Positions 7,001 through 14,164 of a DNA stretch of 16,102 nucleotides are shown here, one piece after another. Both the position numbers and the translations under genes were made by a program. Under the pieces are notes generated by a model. It did not search any database. It was not told where the DNA came from and worked only from the letters and a program-made list of their open reading frames with translations. The first letter of the stretch is position 1. Each line of letters starts with the position of its first letter. Origin of the DNA: JAIBBG01 sp046304755 (GTDB taxonomy: Bacteria; Bacteroidota; Bacteroidia; Flavobacteriales_D; Sanyastnellaceae); assembly GCA_046304755.1 (NCBI GenBank), contig JBKCDO010000177.1, positions 1-16,102 on the forward strand. The letters are read 5' to 3'.

Positions 7001-8670
7001 TGGGTTGTGCAGAAACACTCAACTTCAACATTGCTGCGCCAACACCACTCTCTGCAACAACCACATCCAATGCAGCGATTTGTTTTGGTGGCGCTTCGGG
7101 TTCTGCATCGGTAATCGTCTCGGGTGGAACAGCGCCGTACTCCTATGCCTGGAATACCTCGCCGATTCAAAACACAGCGCAAATTTCGAATGTGACTGCC
7201 GGTATATACTCCGTCAATATTACTGATGCCAATGGCTGTGCGTTCAGTTCATCCACAACCATTGCGCAACCGGCTCAACCACTGGTTGTGAGCGCGACCG
7301 CCATAGCAGCTTCGTGCTCACAAAGTGATGGTTCAGCAAGCACTGTAGTAAATGGCAACACGGGCACTGTGCAATATCTATGGAGCAATGGTCAGACGGG
7401 CGCAACAGCGACCAATCTTTCTGCAGGTGCTTACACCGTGACCATCAACTCCGGCGGATGCAGCGCTCAAACAACAGTGAACGTCAACAACATCAACGCG
7501 CCTGTCATTAATCACGTCAGCAACTCACCACAGTGTTTTGGTCAAAACACAGGTTCAATCAACACAGTCATCACCGGAGGAACTCAGCCCTACCAATACC
7601 TCTGGAGTAACGGAGGAGGAGGCACTTCTCAATCGGGCCTGAACGCCGGCAGCTACACGTTCATCGTCATAGATAACGCCGGCTGTCAGGCGAGTATCGT
7701 CGTTTCACTCACTCAGCCAAATCCGCTCAATATCTCGCTCGCCGCAACACCTACTTCCTGCTCAGGCGCTCCACAAGGGTCTGTGAATGCAACGGTAAGC
7801 GGGGGAACACAGCCTTATCAGTTCAGCTGGAACGATGGATCAGGCGGGGCAAGCATCAATAGTCTTACCGCAGGATCGTATTCACTCACAATTACAGATG
7901 CCTATGGTTGCCAAGCCTCTGCGGTGGCACAAGTCATCAATCCTGACGGTGTTGCAGCCTACACCAACACTTCCGGTGTGAGCTGCTTTGGTGGCAGCGA
8001 TGGTGAAATTGAAATTGTCATTACCGATGGAACACCTCCCTATTCCTTTGAATGGAACAATGGTGCTACCGGAACAGCTGTTATTTCAAATCTCCTTGCA
8101 GGTGATTACAGCTGTATCATTACTGATGCCAACGGGTGCTCCTTTACTGCATCGGCAACTATTGACGGTCCACAAGGTAATCTGCCCGATATCCTTGGAC
8201 AAACAAACGTGACTCCTTTTAGCACGGAAACATATTCGACAGCTTTTCAGGAAGGCTACAGTTATGTTTGGACTGCCACCGGAGGAAACGTACTCGTTGG
8301 GCCAAGCAGTAACTTCATCGACGTGCAATGGGGTGCAACAGGCAGTGGTGTGGTAACACTCACCGAGCTCGGTCCCGATGGTTGTGAAATTGTGAATTCG
8401 CTTGTTGTCAATATTGGCACCTCAGGCCTCATTGAATCTACTCAACCTGCTTTTCGCGTTTACCCCATTCCATTTACTGATCGGTTTACCATAACCACAA
8501 CAGACTATCAGAACGCTGTGCCCTTTAGCGTATTCGACGCTACGGGTACTATGGCCTTGAACGGAACGCTCAGCGGTAAATCAACAACCATTGATACCGA
8601 AACGCTTTCAGCAGGTATTTATTTACTTCAGACAAACAACCAAACGATTATCATTACCAAAATCCAGTAG
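4042..8670 (+). CDS. Giant T9SS-secreted multidomain protein: Cys-less thioredoxin-like, lamin-tail, SprB repeats, sorting domain
   Basis: 1542 residues. Domains in order: a signal peptide (1-20, cleavage likely after S-S-H-A); a thioredoxin-like domain (~21-190) in which the usual W-C-G-P-C-W is W-S-G-P-D-W (61-66), with the cis-Pro region Y-F-P-T at 156-159; a CARDB/Ig-like segment (~195-290); a beta-rich segment (~290-415); a Cys-rich G-C-T-N/D-G-S-C module at 419-468; a lamin-tail domain (~473-668; F-I-S-E-Y-V-E-G, K-A-I-E-L-Y-N-P); a second Cys module (672-720); an unassigned beta-rich domain (~723-870); a third Cys module (871-925); six SprB-type repeats (926-1380); an Ig-like domain (~1381-1465); and a type A T9SS sorting domain (~1470-1542; R-V-Y-P-I-P-F ... 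S-A-G-I-Y-L-L). The protein should cross the inner membrane by Sec and the outer membrane by T9SS, ending on the surface or released. Its role is unknown; adhesion or matrix function is plausible. The next gene starts 5 bases later. Confidence 0.9.
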   Translation: MTYKLLALVAATVITLSSHAQLPANSPATDFTVTDQFGVQHNLFSYLNQDYTVFLQISASWSGPDWGYHTSGAMEDLYFNHGPAGAAGVSASTTNDIMVIFIEGDGATTDDEMAGGAGSQGNWYGPGTSGITIDFPMANPGNTQTNQINADYAIAYFPTIYRICPNRIVTEVGQLDAIGLYATVDACPAPAYLNTDPAILSYTGDLATCGPVNVSVILQNNGILPLTSCTFTASGGTVPINYTWNGFLDTYETTSVNIGTVTMTNSGNINVAVTSVDQNNSNSNVAAAVSFADDGTTHFVIDILFDRWPEECSWEISDENGGIVAGADYSVNIPTDNSTITEHIWLPSTGCYTFNAYDAYGDGFFDSQYGNFADGSIAVRTLSSNGSVFSSVLSYSGDYNYASIEAKSNVILEINSSSGCTNAQACNYNPSATTNDGSCIFPGTSCNDNNPNTVFDQLNENCVCVGFNIQTDCADEIFISEYVEGTANNKAIELYNPSSEPIVLTGVYSMGRDRDGSGVPMLMDITGVIQPHDVRVFALDKRDPNATGTELAISPLLEAVADTFLNPVYVQFNSPMYYNGDDAFVLVKNGNQIIDIVGEIGFDPGSGWWDPNDPNQLWWTVDNSMVRKPEILQGVTVNPTSFDPSLEWDTLSVDDFSHLGWHETICASSQAGCTNLTACNYNPAASVDNGSCLYIGNPCNDGNPTTANDFIQTDCTCLGTLISTNCSASDYNFGNVSYGIYPTENTALIDGCIGEPYYQPFYILVPTNANAVDPSFPDSPVENMTINSLTIGGNPLGDYGLSYACLNDDCVFQAGNQYCLNLFGNPNQAGSFEVELNISLTINFLGLPVESPTTFPYTLTISADCGPEISGCTNASACNFNPAASINDGSCLVIGSACNDLNPSTINDVILTNCQCAGTPIDPGCSGFSVSNNTSNPTCAGLSNGFISVNTSGTSAPFSYSWNTGATGSSINNLSAGSYSVTISDALGCAETLNFNIAAPTPLSATTTSNAAICFGGASGSASVIVSGGTAPYSYAWNTSPIQNTAQISNVTAGIYSVNITDANGCAFSSSTTIAQPAQPLVVSATAIAASCSQSDGSASTVVNGNTGTVQYLWSNGQTGATATNLSAGAYTVTINSGGCSAQTTVNVNNINAPVINHVSNSPQCFGQNTGSINTVITGGTQPYQYLWSNGGGGTSQSGLNAGSYTFIVIDNAGCQASIVVSLTQPNPLNISLAATPTSCSGAPQGSVNATVSGGTQPYQFSWNDGSGGASINSLTAGSYSLTITDAYGCQASAVAQVINPDGVAAYTNTSGVSCFGGSDGEIEIVITDGTPPYSFEWNNGATGTAVISNLLAGDYSCIITDANGCSFTASATIDGPQGNLPDILGQTNVTPFSTETYSTAFQEGYSYVWTATGGNVLVGPSSNFIDVQWGATGSGVVTLTELGPDGCEIVNSLVVNIGTSGLIESTQPAFRVYPIPFTDRFTITTTDYQNAVPFSVFDATGTMALNGTLSGKSTTIDTETLSAGIYLLQTNNQTIIITKIQ
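5296..5445 (+). repeat. Cys-rich module 1 of the first giant protein
   Basis: Residues 419-468. The pattern is G-C-T-N-x2-A-C-N-Y-N-P, then D-G-S-C, then a second half C-N-D-x-N-P-x-T with a closing C-V-C-V-G. Eight cysteines suggest disulfide-stabilised spacers. The same unit recurs at 6055 and 6652, and in the next gene at 10977. Confidence 0.8.
6055..6204 (+). repeat. Cys-rich module 2 of the first giant protein
   Basis: Residues 672-721. Same cysteine spacing as module 1 (G-C-T-N-L-T-A-C-N-Y-N-P ... D-N-G-S-C ... C-N-D-G-N-P-T-T ... C-T-C-L-G). It separates the lamin-tail domain from the following unassigned domain, so it acts as a domain boundary. Confidence 0.8.
6652..6816 (+). repeat. 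Cys-rich module 3, directly before the SprB array
   Basis: Residues 871-925 of the first giant protein. Nearly identical at the protein level to the module at 10977-11141 of the second giant protein, including the linker G-T-P-I-D-P-G-C, and so marks the left end of the cassette shared by the two genes. Confidence 0.8.
6817..8181 (+). repeat. Six SprB-type repeats in the first giant protein
   Basis: 1365 bases encode residues 926-1380 as six units of 73-78 residues. Each unit has a first Cys, a G-G-T-x-P-Y-x-[YF]-x-W core or variant, a [LV]-x-A-G-x-Y turn, a D-A-x-G-C or similar second Cys, and a closing strand. These match the repeat family found in SprB, the flavobacterial gliding adhesin. 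Unit 3 is atypical: it lacks the G-G-T-x-P-Y core (N-G-N-T-G-T-V-Q-Y instead) and has S-G-G-C in place of D-A-x-G-C. Two Cys per unit suggest one disulfide each. Confidence 0.85.
7507..7617 (+). repeat. High-identity patch, copy A (matches 11832-11942)
   Basis: In SprB repeat 4. By eye, 104 of 111 bases match copy B in the next gene, while flanking repeats show many more silent and replacement differences. Confidence 0.8.
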
Positions 8671-8675
8671 TTATC

Positions 8676-11600
8676 ATGATTACAACCATTACCCGATCTT
8701 TCCTCTTTTTATTGCTATGCCTTGGCTGCTATGAGTTGCAGGCGGTCACCATTCTGGAGCAGAACTTCCAAACTTCGGGAAGCCTTCCGGGCACTCTGCC
8801 CGCGGGTTGGACGACAAACAATGTGTTGTTGGCTGACGGAACGACCGGACCGGCGTTTCGCGTATACAACGCAACCACTGCCAACGCAGGAAGTTATTGG
8901 CCTGTTCCCGAGCAAGGCGTGAATAATCGATTTGCAGGTGCGAATGACGATGCAGCACCTTGCGACTGCTTAATGGATGAGGTCTATCTGCAAACGCCCT
9001 CTATGAATTTTAGCGCTGCAGCTAATCCTGCGGTGACCTTCAATATTTATCACGATGGAAACTTTGGAGGAGGTGATGCCCGGTTACAAATCTCAACAGA
9101 CGGAGGTTTCAGTTGGATTCAAGTGGACTATCCGAACGACGTGGACGGACTTTTCACCATATCAGATGGCTTCTGGCAAACGCTGGTCATTACGCTTTTC
9201 GAATTTGGTGGACAAGCCGATGTTCGCCTACGTTTTGTTTGGTCTGACGCAGGAAGCTGGGCTTCCGGATTCGCAGTCGACAATGTGGTAGTGGGTGATC
9301 TGGAACCTGTATCACTTACCGTTGAGCGCTCAATTGCAGCCGATTGGCTGGCGCCATTCTTCGGACAGAACTATTGGGATTATTCTCAAATTCCATTGTC
9401 ACAAGTTGCACCGATTAAGGCCACCGGTGTGGTTTATAACTCCGGTCTCAACACGTTGAACAATGCATCCGTGAATTTTGAAGTTCTCAATGGTTCAACA
9501 TCCCAAGGAATTTGGAGTACTCCGGTTCCTTCTTTAAACTCGCTTACGCGTGATACACTGAGTTATACGACAACGTATACTCCTTCGAGCACAGGCACGT
9601 ATACCGTCAAAGTTTCCGGTAATGCCGGAGCTGCTGAGTTGAACACTTCCGACAATGTGGCAACCTCCTCTTTTCAGGTCACTGAATGCACTTATGCCCG
9701 CGACGCCGGAAGCGCACAGGCGTTCTTTCAACTTGAATCAGGCGATCTTGCAGGGAACCTCTTCGACATCTACCAAGACCAAACGTTTTACAACATCGAG
9801 GTGGCTCTGGGCGGAGGAAGCACGGTTGGTGGAACCGTAATAGGTGCCATCTTCGAGTTGACCGGATTTGATGCAACTACCGGCGATCCCAACTTCGTGT
9901 ACCTTGACGGTTCCCAAACGGTGGAAGTTGCGGTACTCGATACAGATTTGAACACTGTCGGTGGCAGCGATTTCATCTGCTTGCCTTTTGAAAATCCTGT
10001 GACCTTGGTCGCAGGTGGTGTCTATTGGATTGTTGTTACCGGCACCGATATACTGCGCTTACCTGTTTCGGGCAGTAACAATGTTCCGGGTAGCTGGGTT
10101 TACACAGATGCAGATGGGACTTACGGATGGACTCAAGGGATATTTATGGCGCGTTTGCAGGGTGCTTGCAGCGAAGCTTGTCAAGGGGAGATTTCCGGCT
10201 GCACCGATGTTTTCGCTTGCAATTACAACCCCCAAGCGAATATCAGTGACGGCTCTTGCACCTATCCCGGTTGTACGAATAGCGAGGCTCTCAACTATGA
10301 TCCGAACGCAGGATGTTCATCAGACAATTGCATCTGTGCAGCTTATACAGAACTATTCAATGATAATTGTGAATCATACTTGCCTTCGCAGGGTTTAACA
10401 CTTCAAAGCGCTGTTTGGACAACGTGGGATGGCTCCGCAGGACTTGATGCCGAAGTTTCACAGGATTATGCATTCAGCGGCTCTAAAAGCATTAAGATTG
10501 ATGGGACCAATACTGATCTTGTACTACCGGTAGGCCCATATAACTCGGGCTATTACGAAGTCAGCTTCAAAATGCTGGTGACTTCGAGCGGCGGGTATTT
10601 TAACTTCCAACATTTGTGGAGCGAAACTTCTACCAATTATGAATGGGCCTTTGATGTATTTTTTAATTCAAGTGGAAATATGGAATTGTACACCGGAGCG
10701 ATACTTTCAGGTACAACCACTGTTCCCCTATTCTCTTGGTTTGATATCAGGGTCATGGTCAACATGGATGATGATCTTGGTTTGCTCTATGTCGATGATA
10801 TATTGATTGATTCTTGGCAATGGTCATTAAACAACGCAGACGGTTCTGCCGGAGTGAATGCGTTTGCTGCCGTCAATTTTTTTGGAAGTAATACAGCAAA
10901 CGGGCAAGGTCTATATTACATCGATGATATTCGTATACAAAGCGTTTCTGCTATCTCCTGTAATGAAAATATACCCGGCTGCACCAACATCAGTGCCTGC
11001 AATTACAACCCGACAGCAACCATCAACGACGGTTCATGTCTGGTGATTGGCAGTGGCTGCAACGACTTCAATCCAAGTACTATCAATGACGTAATTCAGA
11101 ATAACTGTCAATGCATAGGAACACCTATCGACCCCGGATGTAGTGGATTTTCTGTGAGCAACAACACCTCAAATCCGACCTGCGCAGGGCTTTCAAATGG
11201 GTTCATTTCTGTCAATGCAGCAGGAACATCTTCACCCTTTTCTTACAGCTGGAGCAATGGTTCTTCCACAAGCGCCATCAATAACGTGGCTGCAGGAGCA
11301 TATTCGGTGACAATATCCGATGCTCTTGGATGCAGTGAAACGCTCAACTTTAACCTCACTGCACCACAAGCGTTAAACGCCGTGGTTTCATCCATCCCTG
11401 TAAACTGTTACGGAGCCTCGACAGGGTCAGCTTCAGTTAACGTGTCCGGCGGAACAGCGCCATACACTTACGCATGGACCACCTCACCCATTCAGAATTC
11501 AGCGCAAATCAGCAATGTGGCCGCCGGCAATTACACCGTCAACATCATTGATGCCAATGGTTGTTCATTTAGCGCTGTTGCAACCATCACTGAACCCATT

Positions 11601-13007
11601 ACTCCGCTATCAGTAACCGCCACAGCGACTTCCGCAGCGTGCTCACAAAATGACGGAACAGCCAGTGCCCTCGTTAACGGAAACACCGGCGCCGTTCAAT
11701 ACCTGTGGAGCAATGGTCAAACAGGAGCTACGGCTACCAACCTTGCCGCAGGTAATTACACGGTAACGATAACATCCGGCGGATGTTCTGCACAAACTGC
11801 AGTAAACGTCAACAATACCAATGCTCCAATTATTAATCACGTCAGCAACTCGCCACAGTGTTTTGGTGAAAGCACAGGCTCAATCAATACAGTCATCACC
11901 GGTGGAACTCAGCCCTACCAATACCTCTGGAGTAACGGCGGAAGCGGAACATCGCAAACCGGACTCACGGCAGGTACATACACCTTTGTTGTGATTGATA
12001 ATGTCGGATGTCAGGCAAGTATCAATGTGAATCTGACGCAACCCAATCCAATTAATATCGCTCTTTCTGCAACACCAACCAATTGCTCCGGCGCTCCGCA
12101 AGGGGCCGTGAACGCTACAGTAAGTGGCGGAACGCAACCCTATCTGTATAGTTGGAGTAATGGATCGGGAGGCACTGCCATTAACAACTTAAGCGCAGGG
12201 CAATACAGCCTATCCATTACAGATGCGGCAGGATGTAATGCACAAGCTTCTGCCTCAGTCCTTAATCCGGATGGTATTGTGGCCTTTGCGGTTCCGTATG
12301 ATATTAATTGCATCGGCGGCAGCGATGGAGCTGTAGAGATTTTTGTAACGGAAGGAACACCTCCCTACTCTTATGAATGGAATAATGGTGAAACCGGAAC
12401 GCCATACATTACAAATCTCCAAGAGGGTGAGTACTCGTGCATCATCACAGATGCCGTCGGTTGCACCTATACAACAGGCGCGACCGTAGTTGCACCTCAA
12501 GGTAATCTTCCCGATATCCTGGGCATGGCGACTGTTGACCCCTTCAGCATTCAAACATATTCAATAAGTTCAATCAGCGGCGCAACACTAACCTGGGCTG
12601 TTACAGGAGGTAATATCCTGAGTGGACAAGGAACAAATTTCATTCAAGTGCAATGGTCTGACGAGCCAATCGCCGCCGTTGTCTTACTCATTTTTTATCC
12701 GAACGGATGTCAGGCAAGTGTAGACCTAATCGTACAGATTGGCACGACCGTGCAAGAATCGGTGACTCCAACCACATGGACATTATACCCAAATCCTGCA
12801 GCTGAGGTGTTACATGTAGAGATTATGAATACGATGGAGAAAATGCCATTCTCCGTAAGTGATGCATTGGGTAAAACGGTCTTGTGCGGAACCCTTCAGC
12901 CAGGAGTGAATCGATTGAATCTCGAAACCATCGCCTCCGGTGTATACACGCTGTCGGTGAATACCGATGAACATAATCGCCAAACTCGAAGGTTCATCAG
13001 AGAATAA
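8676..13007 (+). CDS. Giant T9SS-secreted multidomain protein: jelly-roll and concanavalin-like domains, SprB repeats, sorting domain
   Basis: 1443 residues, paralogous to the previous gene only in its C-terminal half. Domains: a signal peptide (1-23, cleavage likely after E-L-Q-A); a MAM/jelly-roll-like domain (~25-210; I-L-E-Q-N-F ... L-P-A-G-W ... F-A-V-D-N-V-V-V-G); a CARDB-like segment (~213-338); an unassigned beta-rich domain (~340-500); a Cys module plus a half module (508-555); a LamG/concanavalin-like domain (~556-765; S-F-K-M-L-V, Y-Y-I-D-D-I-R-I); a complete Cys module (768-822); six SprB repeats (823-1277); an Ig-like domain (~1278-1360); and a type A T9SS sorting domain (~1366-1443; L-Y-P-N-P-A ... 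S-G-V-Y-T-L). The jelly-roll and concanavalin-like folds often bind carbohydrates, so surface attachment or polysaccharide binding is a reasonable inference. It is almost certainly cotranscribed with the upstream gene (5-base gap) and is followed by a hairpin. Confidence 0.9.
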   Translation: MITTITRSFLFLLLCLGCYELQAVTILEQNFQTSGSLPGTLPAGWTTNNVLLADGTTGPAFRVYNATTANAGSYWPVPEQGVNNRFAGANDDAAPCDCLMDEVYLQTPSMNFSAAANPAVTFNIYHDGNFGGGDARLQISTDGGFSWIQVDYPNDVDGLFTISDGFWQTLVITLFEFGGQADVRLRFVWSDAGSWASGFAVDNVVVGDLEPVSLTVERSIAADWLAPFFGQNYWDYSQIPLSQVAPIKATGVVYNSGLNTLNNASVNFEVLNGSTSQGIWSTPVPSLNSLTRDTLSYTTTYTPSSTGTYTVKVSGNAGAAELNTSDNVATSSFQVTECTYARDAGSAQAFFQLESGDLAGNLFDIYQDQTFYNIEVALGGGSTVGGTVIGAIFELTGFDATTGDPNFVYLDGSQTVEVAVLDTDLNTVGGSDFICLPFENPVTLVAGGVYWIVVTGTDILRLPVSGSNNVPGSWVYTDADGTYGWTQGIFMARLQGACSEACQGEISGCTDVFACNYNPQANISDGSCTYPGCTNSEALNYDPNAGCSSDNCICAAYTELFNDNCESYLPSQGLTLQSAVWTTWDGSAGLDAEVSQDYAFSGSKSIKIDGTNTDLVLPVGPYNSGYYEVSFKMLVTSSGGYFNFQHLWSETSTNYEWAFDVFFNSSGNMELYTGAILSGTTTVPLFSWFDIRVMVNMDDDLGLLYVDDILIDSWQWSLNNADGSAGVNAFAAVNFFGSNTANGQGLYYIDDIRIQSVSAISCNENIPGCTNISACNYNPTATINDGSCLVIGSGCNDFNPSTINDVIQNNCQCIGTPIDPGCSGFSVSNNTSNPTCAGLSNGFISVNAAGTSSPFSYSWSNGSSTSAINNVAAGAYSVTISDALGCSETLNFNLTAPQALNAVVSSIPVNCYGASTGSASVNVSGGTAPYTYAWTTSPIQNSAQISNVAAGNYTVNIIDANGCSFSAVATITEPITPLSVTATATSAACSQNDGTASALVNGNTGAVQYLWSNGQTGATATNLAAGNYTVTITSGGCSAQTAVNVNNTNAPIINHVSNSPQCFGESTGSINTVITGGTQPYQYLWSNGGSGTSQTGLTAGTYTFVVIDNVGCQASINVNLTQPNPINIALSATPTNCSGAPQGAVNATVSGGTQPYLYSWSNGSGGTAINNLSAGQYSLSITDAAGCNAQASASVLNPDGIVAFAVPYDINCIGGSDGAVEIFVTEGTPPYSYEWNNGETGTPYITNLQEGEYSCIITDAVGCTYTTGATVVAPQGNLPDILGMATVDPFSIQTYSISSISGATLTWAVTGGNILSGQGTNFIQVQWSDEPIAAVVLLIFYPNGCQASVDLIVQIGTTVQESVTPTTWTLYPNPAAEVLHVEIMNTMEKMPFSVSDALGKTVLCGTLQPGVNRLNLETIASGVYTLSVNTDEHNRQTRRFIRE
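10197..10341 (+). repeat. Cys-rich module plus truncated half module in the second giant protein
   Basis: Residues 508-555. A normal first half (G-C-T-D-V-F-A-C-N-Y-N-P ... D-G-S-C) is followed not by the usual C-N-D-x-N-P-x-T half but by a second G-C-T-N-S-E-A-L-N-Y-D-P unit, which has lost one Cys (A-L-N-Y instead of A-C-N-Y) and ends C-S-S-D-N-C-I-C. Confidence 0.75.
10977..11141 (+). repeat. Cys-rich module directly before the second SprB array
   Basis: Residues 768-822 of the second giant protein. It matches the module at 6652-6816 almost residue for residue (D-G-S-C-L-V-I-G-S ... N-P-S-T-I-N-D-V-I ... G-T-P-I-D-P-G-C), with silent base differences. Confidence 0.8.
11142..12506 (+). repeat. 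Six SprB-type repeats in the second giant protein
   Basis: 1365 bases, residues 823-1277, exactly the length of the array at 6817-8181. Units 1-5, which I compared residue by residue, align one to one without gaps, at about 64 to 84 percent identity per unit by eye. The atypical third unit is atypical in the same way in both arrays, so a whole array was duplicated rather than expanded separately. Confidence 0.85.
11832..11942 (+). repeat. High-identity patch, copy B (matches 7507-7617)
   Basis: In SprB repeat 4 of the second giant protein. Seven differences in 111 bases from copy A by eye, with long exact runs such as CAGCCCTACCAATACCTCTG. Confidence 0.8.
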
Positions 13008-13037
13008 CGCGTCACTAAACAGAATATCGATTGCCCG

Positions 13038-13077
13038 AATAGCCGAACTGATGAGTGTCAGTTCGGCTATTTAATTT
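13038..13077 (+). terminator. Intrinsic terminator after the giant-protein pair
   Basis: A perfect 14-bp inverted repeat, AATAGCCGAACTGA (13038-13051) and TCAGTTCGGCTATT (13058-13071), has a 6-base loop and a short T/A-rich tail (TAATTT). The T-tract is weaker than at the other two terminators. It lies 30 bases after the stop codon. Confidence 0.8.
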
Positions 13078-13084
13078 CGCACCT

Positions 13085-13092
13085 TAGCTTGC
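13085..13092 (+). promoter_or_regulatory. Candidate Bacteroidota -7 box for the permease gene
   Basis: TAGCTTGC resembles the TAnnTTTG(C) -7 box. A TTCG lies 19 bases upstream where the -33 element should be, although it sits inside the terminator stem. The leader to the ATG at 13122 would be about 24 bases. The match is imperfect. Confidence 0.35.
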
Positions 13093-13121
13093 CCTTTGAT
13101 TTCATCGTTCACACCTCTCTC

Positions 13122-14162
13122 ATGCATAAATCACTACAAATCATCATAGGCTTGCTCTGCGTCATCCTGCTCCTCTACTTCGGCAGAGATGTCCTCATTC
13201 CGCTGAGCTATTCCTTACTGATAGCGTGTATTCTCTACCCCGTTTGCAAATGGCTTGAGAAGAAAGGCATGAGCAACGTTACGGCTATTGTCACGAGCTT
13301 ATCCGTCATGGTTGTTGCCGGTGGTGGTTTGTTGGCTTTGATTATTACTCAAGTGCTCAACTTCGGAGGCGAATGGTCGCAGGTACAGGTTAAATTGGTT
13401 CAGACACGTGAAGCACTCTCCGGCTGGCTCACACAGCATCTCCATATCAGTTTGGATTCACAACAAAACTGGATGGATGAACTCCAGTCCAACTATGGCA
13501 ATAATGTGCTTCCGATTTTGAAAACAACAGCAGGGAATCTCTCCATTCTCGTAGTAATGCTTGTGCTCATTCCGCTTATCGCCGGATTAATACTCTACGA
13601 ACGCAAACGCCTGATGCACGTGCTTCACCTGTGGCTGCCGCAGGTTCCCTTGCAAGAACTTCGCACGATACTCAGCGAGACTATAACCACCTACTATCGC
13701 TTCATCAAAGGCATGTTGGTGGTATATCTCTGCGTTGGTATTTTGAACAGTGTCGGATTGCTACTGCTCGGTGTACCGCATGCGATTCTCTTTGGATGTC
13801 TGGCTGCAATCCTGACGTTCATCCCCTACGTAGGCATCATGATTGGCGCATCGCTGCCCATTATGGTGAGTTGGATAACCTTCGACTCGATATACTATCC
13901 ACTTGGCGTAGTTGCCATTTTTACCTTCGTTCAATACCTGGAAGCAAACGTAATTTTTCCGTGGGCCGTGAGCAGTAAGCTTAATGTAAATACCCTGATG
14001 ACCATTGTCGCCATTCTCTTAGGAGGCGTCATCTGGGGGTCTTCAGGCATGATACTATTCATCCCATTCATGGGTATTCTCAAACTGATTGCTGACCGCA
14101 TGCCCGGTTGGGAACCGGTCGCCCACCTGCTGGGGGGAAGTGAAACCAAGAAAGCGGCTTAA
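13122..14162 (+). CDS. AI-2E family (PerM-type) transporter
   Basis: 346 residues from the ATG at 13122 (M-H-K-S-L-Q). An in-frame TTG at 13089 would add 11 residues but overlaps the likely promoter, so I reject it. The layout is that of the family: two or three N-terminal membrane segments (about 5-21, 24-43, 55-78), a soluble helical region (~80-140), then about five more segments (~145-165 and ~200-325). The hallmark F-I-P-Y-V-G-I-M-I-G-A-S-L-P lies near residues 230-245, and W-G-S-S-G-M-I-L-F-I-P-F-M-G is near the C-terminus. The family name comes from one AI-2 exporter; most members have other or unknown substrates (some act as Na+/H+ antiporters), so a quorum-sensing role should not be assumed. 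The gene ends 2 bases from the stop of the convergent small gene. Confidence 0.9.
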   Translation: MHKSLQIIIGLLCVILLLYFGRDVLIPLSYSLLIACILYPVCKWLEKKGMSNVTAIVTSLSVMVVAGGGLLALIITQVLNFGGEWSQVQVKLVQTREALSGWLTQHLHISLDSQQNWMDELQSNYGNNVLPILKTTAGNLSILVVMLVLIPLIAGLILYERKRLMHVLHLWLPQVPLQELRTILSETITTYYRFIKGMLVVYLCVGILNSVGLLLLGVPHAILFGCLAAILTFIPYVGIMIGASLPIMVSWITFDSIYYPLGVVAIFTFVQYLEANVIFPWAVSSKLNVNTLMTIVAILLGGVIWGSSGMILFIPFMGILKLIADRMPGWEPVAHLLGGSETKKAA

Positions 14163-14164
14163 AC

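Noticed and set aside
8676..8744. Lipoprotein signal in the second giant protein (C-L-G-C)
   Set aside because: The -3 position is Cys instead of Leu/Val/Ile, and a good signal peptidase I site (L-Q-A) follows; a T9SS sorting domain also fits a type I signal.
6817..12506. CRISPR array or other DNA-level repeat system in the repeat region
   Set aside because: The periodicity (about 220-234 bases) is that of protein domains in frame, with silent divergence between units; no short identical direct repeats with unique spacers.
13122..14162. Quorum-sensing AI-2 exporter
   Set aside because: The family name does not predict the substrate, and there is no luxS or other autoinducer gene in the window.
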